The notes under the pieces: generated by a model
Databases searched by the model: none
What the model was told of the DNA's origin: nothing
What the model saw: only the letters and a program-made list of their open reading frames with translations
In this document: one piece after another, positions 63,152-64,000 of the stretch
How positions within the stretch are numbered: the first letter of the stretch is position 1
Layout: each line of letters opens with the position of its first letter
NCBI RefSeq assembly: GCF_002292295.1
Contig: NZ_DBBS01000021.1
Coordinates: 212,578 to 276,577 of the forward strand
Origin: Sphingomonas sp. UBA978
GTDB lineage: Bacteria > Pseudomonadota > Alphaproteobacteria > Sphingomonadales > Sphingomonadaceae
DNA length: 64,000 nucleotides
Direction of reading: 5' to 3'
Position numbers and translations under genes: made by a program

Positions 63152-64000
63152 TCTACCTCGACTATCAGGCGACGACGCCACTCGCGCCAGAGGCGCTGGC
63201 CGCGATGCTGCCGTGGCTCGAATCGCAGCATGCCAATCCGCATTCGGCGCACCGGCCCGGGCGGGGGGCGAGGGCGGCGGTGGAGGTGGCGCGCGACCAG
63301 GTCGCGGCGCTGCTGCCGCCGGGCGGGCGCGTGATCTTCACCGCCGGCGCGACCGAGGCGCTCAACTGGGCGATCAAGGGCAGCGGCGGGCCGCTGGTCA
63401 CGCTGGCGACCGAACATGCCGCGGTGCTCGACACGGTGCGGTATCTCGCCGCCAACGGTCGTGCCGCGACGGTTCGGACGGTGGACGCGTGCGGGCTCGC
63501 CGATGACGCGGCAATCGCACCCGGGACCGGGCTGGTCGCGGCGATGCTGGTCAACAACGAGATCGGCGTGATCCAGCCGATCGCGGCGCTGGCGGATGCG
63601 GCGCATGATGCGGGCGCGCTGTTCCTGTGCGACGCGGTGCAGGGCTATGGCCGGGTCGCGATCCCCGACACCGTCGATCTGGTCGCGCTATCCGCGCACA
63701 AAGTCTATGGCCCCAAAGGGATCGGCGCGCTCTGGATCCGCGACGGGGTGACGCTCGATCCGTTGCTGCACGGCGGCGATCAGGAGGGCGGCCGTTCGGG
63801 CACGCTGTCGCCGGCGCTGTGCGCGGGATTCGGCGTCGCGGCGCGTCTGATGGCGGAGAGGCGCGAGGCGGATGCGGCGCATGTCGCGTGGCTGTGGGCG
63901 ATGGCCATCGAGCGGTTGCCGGGCTGGGCGGTCAACGGGGCGGTCGAGCCGCGCTACTTTGGCAACCTCAACGTCCGGCGGGACGGGCTGGATGTGGCGC
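63148..64000 (+). CDS. Cysteine desulfurase-like protein (second copy), cut by window end
   Basis: The visible 284 codons encode MIYLDYQATTPLAPEALAAMLPWLESQHANPHSAHRPGR, then TAGATEALNWAIKG, the PLP Lys in LSAHKVYGPKGIGALWIRDGV and GGDQEGGRSGTLSPALCAGFGVAARL. This is a NifS/IscS-type desulfurase that supplies sulfur for iron-sulfur clusters. The frame is open to the last base, so the Cys loop lies outside. ATG 63148 overlaps the preceding stop. Confidence 0.92.
   Translation, partial: MIYLDYQATTPLAPEALAAMLPWLESQHANPHSAHRPGRGARAAVEVARDQVAALLPPGGRVIFTAGATEALNWAIKGSGGPLVTLATEHAAVLDTVRYLAANGRAATVRTVDACGLADDAAIAPGTGLVAAMLVNNEIGVIQPIAALADAAHDAGALFLCDAVQGYGRVAIPDTVDLVALSAHKVYGPKGIGALWIRDGVTLDPLLHGGDQEGGRSGTLSPALCAGFGVAARLMAERREADAAHVAWLWAMAIERLPGWAVNGAVEPRYFGNLNVRRDGLDVA

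Overview
The window looks like chromosomal DNA of an alphaproteobacterium of the Sphingomonas group. This is inferred from uniformly high GC, dense operons with ATGA-type overlaps, a TonB-dependent receptor with a VVVG-type TonB box, an exosortase A (XrtA) polysaccharide locus, and polyamine genes that fit homospermidine producers. No 16S rRNA or species marker is present, so the genus is an inference.

Layout. 0.1-6.3 kb: tRNA-Val, a small membrane protein, a beta-helix lipoprotein paired with a TonB-dependent receptor, and a convergent prolyl-hydroxylase-like oxygenase. 6.4-18.2 kb: a type II secretion operon gspCDEFGHIJKLMN, split between gspD and gspE by a cluster of palindromic repeats. 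18.4-24.7 kb: tRNA-His, leucine-type dehydrogenase and a cytochrome c maturation operon ccmCDEFGHI without ccmAB. 24.7-26.7 kb: alanine dehydrogenase with a small downstream gene and a divergent Lrp-type regulator. 26.8-29.8 kb: Kup potassium transporter, 2'-5' RNA ligase-like protein, tRNA-Met and a small membrane protein. 29.8-33.4 kb (minus): a molybdenum-enzyme operon (FdhF/YdeP-like oxidoreductase, mobA, fdhD). 33.5-34.4 kb: trxB.

34.4-52.3 kb is an exosortase A-associated exopolysaccharide locus. A minus-strand trio (acyl carrier protein and two hydrolases) diverges from a plus-strand run. That run encodes an acyl-CoA ligase, PLP decarboxylase, outer-membrane export lipoprotein, chain-length determinant, tyrosine kinase, beta-barrel protein, ATPase, polysaccharide deacetylase, FemAB-like protein, glycosyltransferase, XrtA-EpsI fusion and an amidotransferase. 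No PEP-CTERM substrate is encoded here. A soluble CBS-plus-chemoreceptor signalling protein follows.

53.7-58 kb: a small HTH-like protein, a MAPEG-family membrane protein, a deoxyhypusine synthase-like enzyme and an ornithine decarboxylase (a likely polyamine pathway, each gene with its own terminator), and a threonine/serine dehydratase. 58-59 kb is a non-coding tandem array of about 213-bp units. 59.3-60.1 kb is an IS5/IS427-type insertion sequence placed exactly at the stop codon of a secreted hydrolase gene. The window ends with a second hydrolase and two consecutive NifS/SufS-like genes, the last cut by the window edge.

The most unusual observations are: duplicated 33-nt prepilin-leader modules in gspI and gspJ (partial in gspG); a palindromic-repeat block between gspD and gspE that keeps an open frame overlapping both neighbours by 4 nt; a tandem array whose units join a paired palindrome to sequence resembling the 3' end of the adjacent dehydratase gene; the stop-codon-preserving IS insertion; and a 15-bp perfect hairpin between two alternative starts behind ald.
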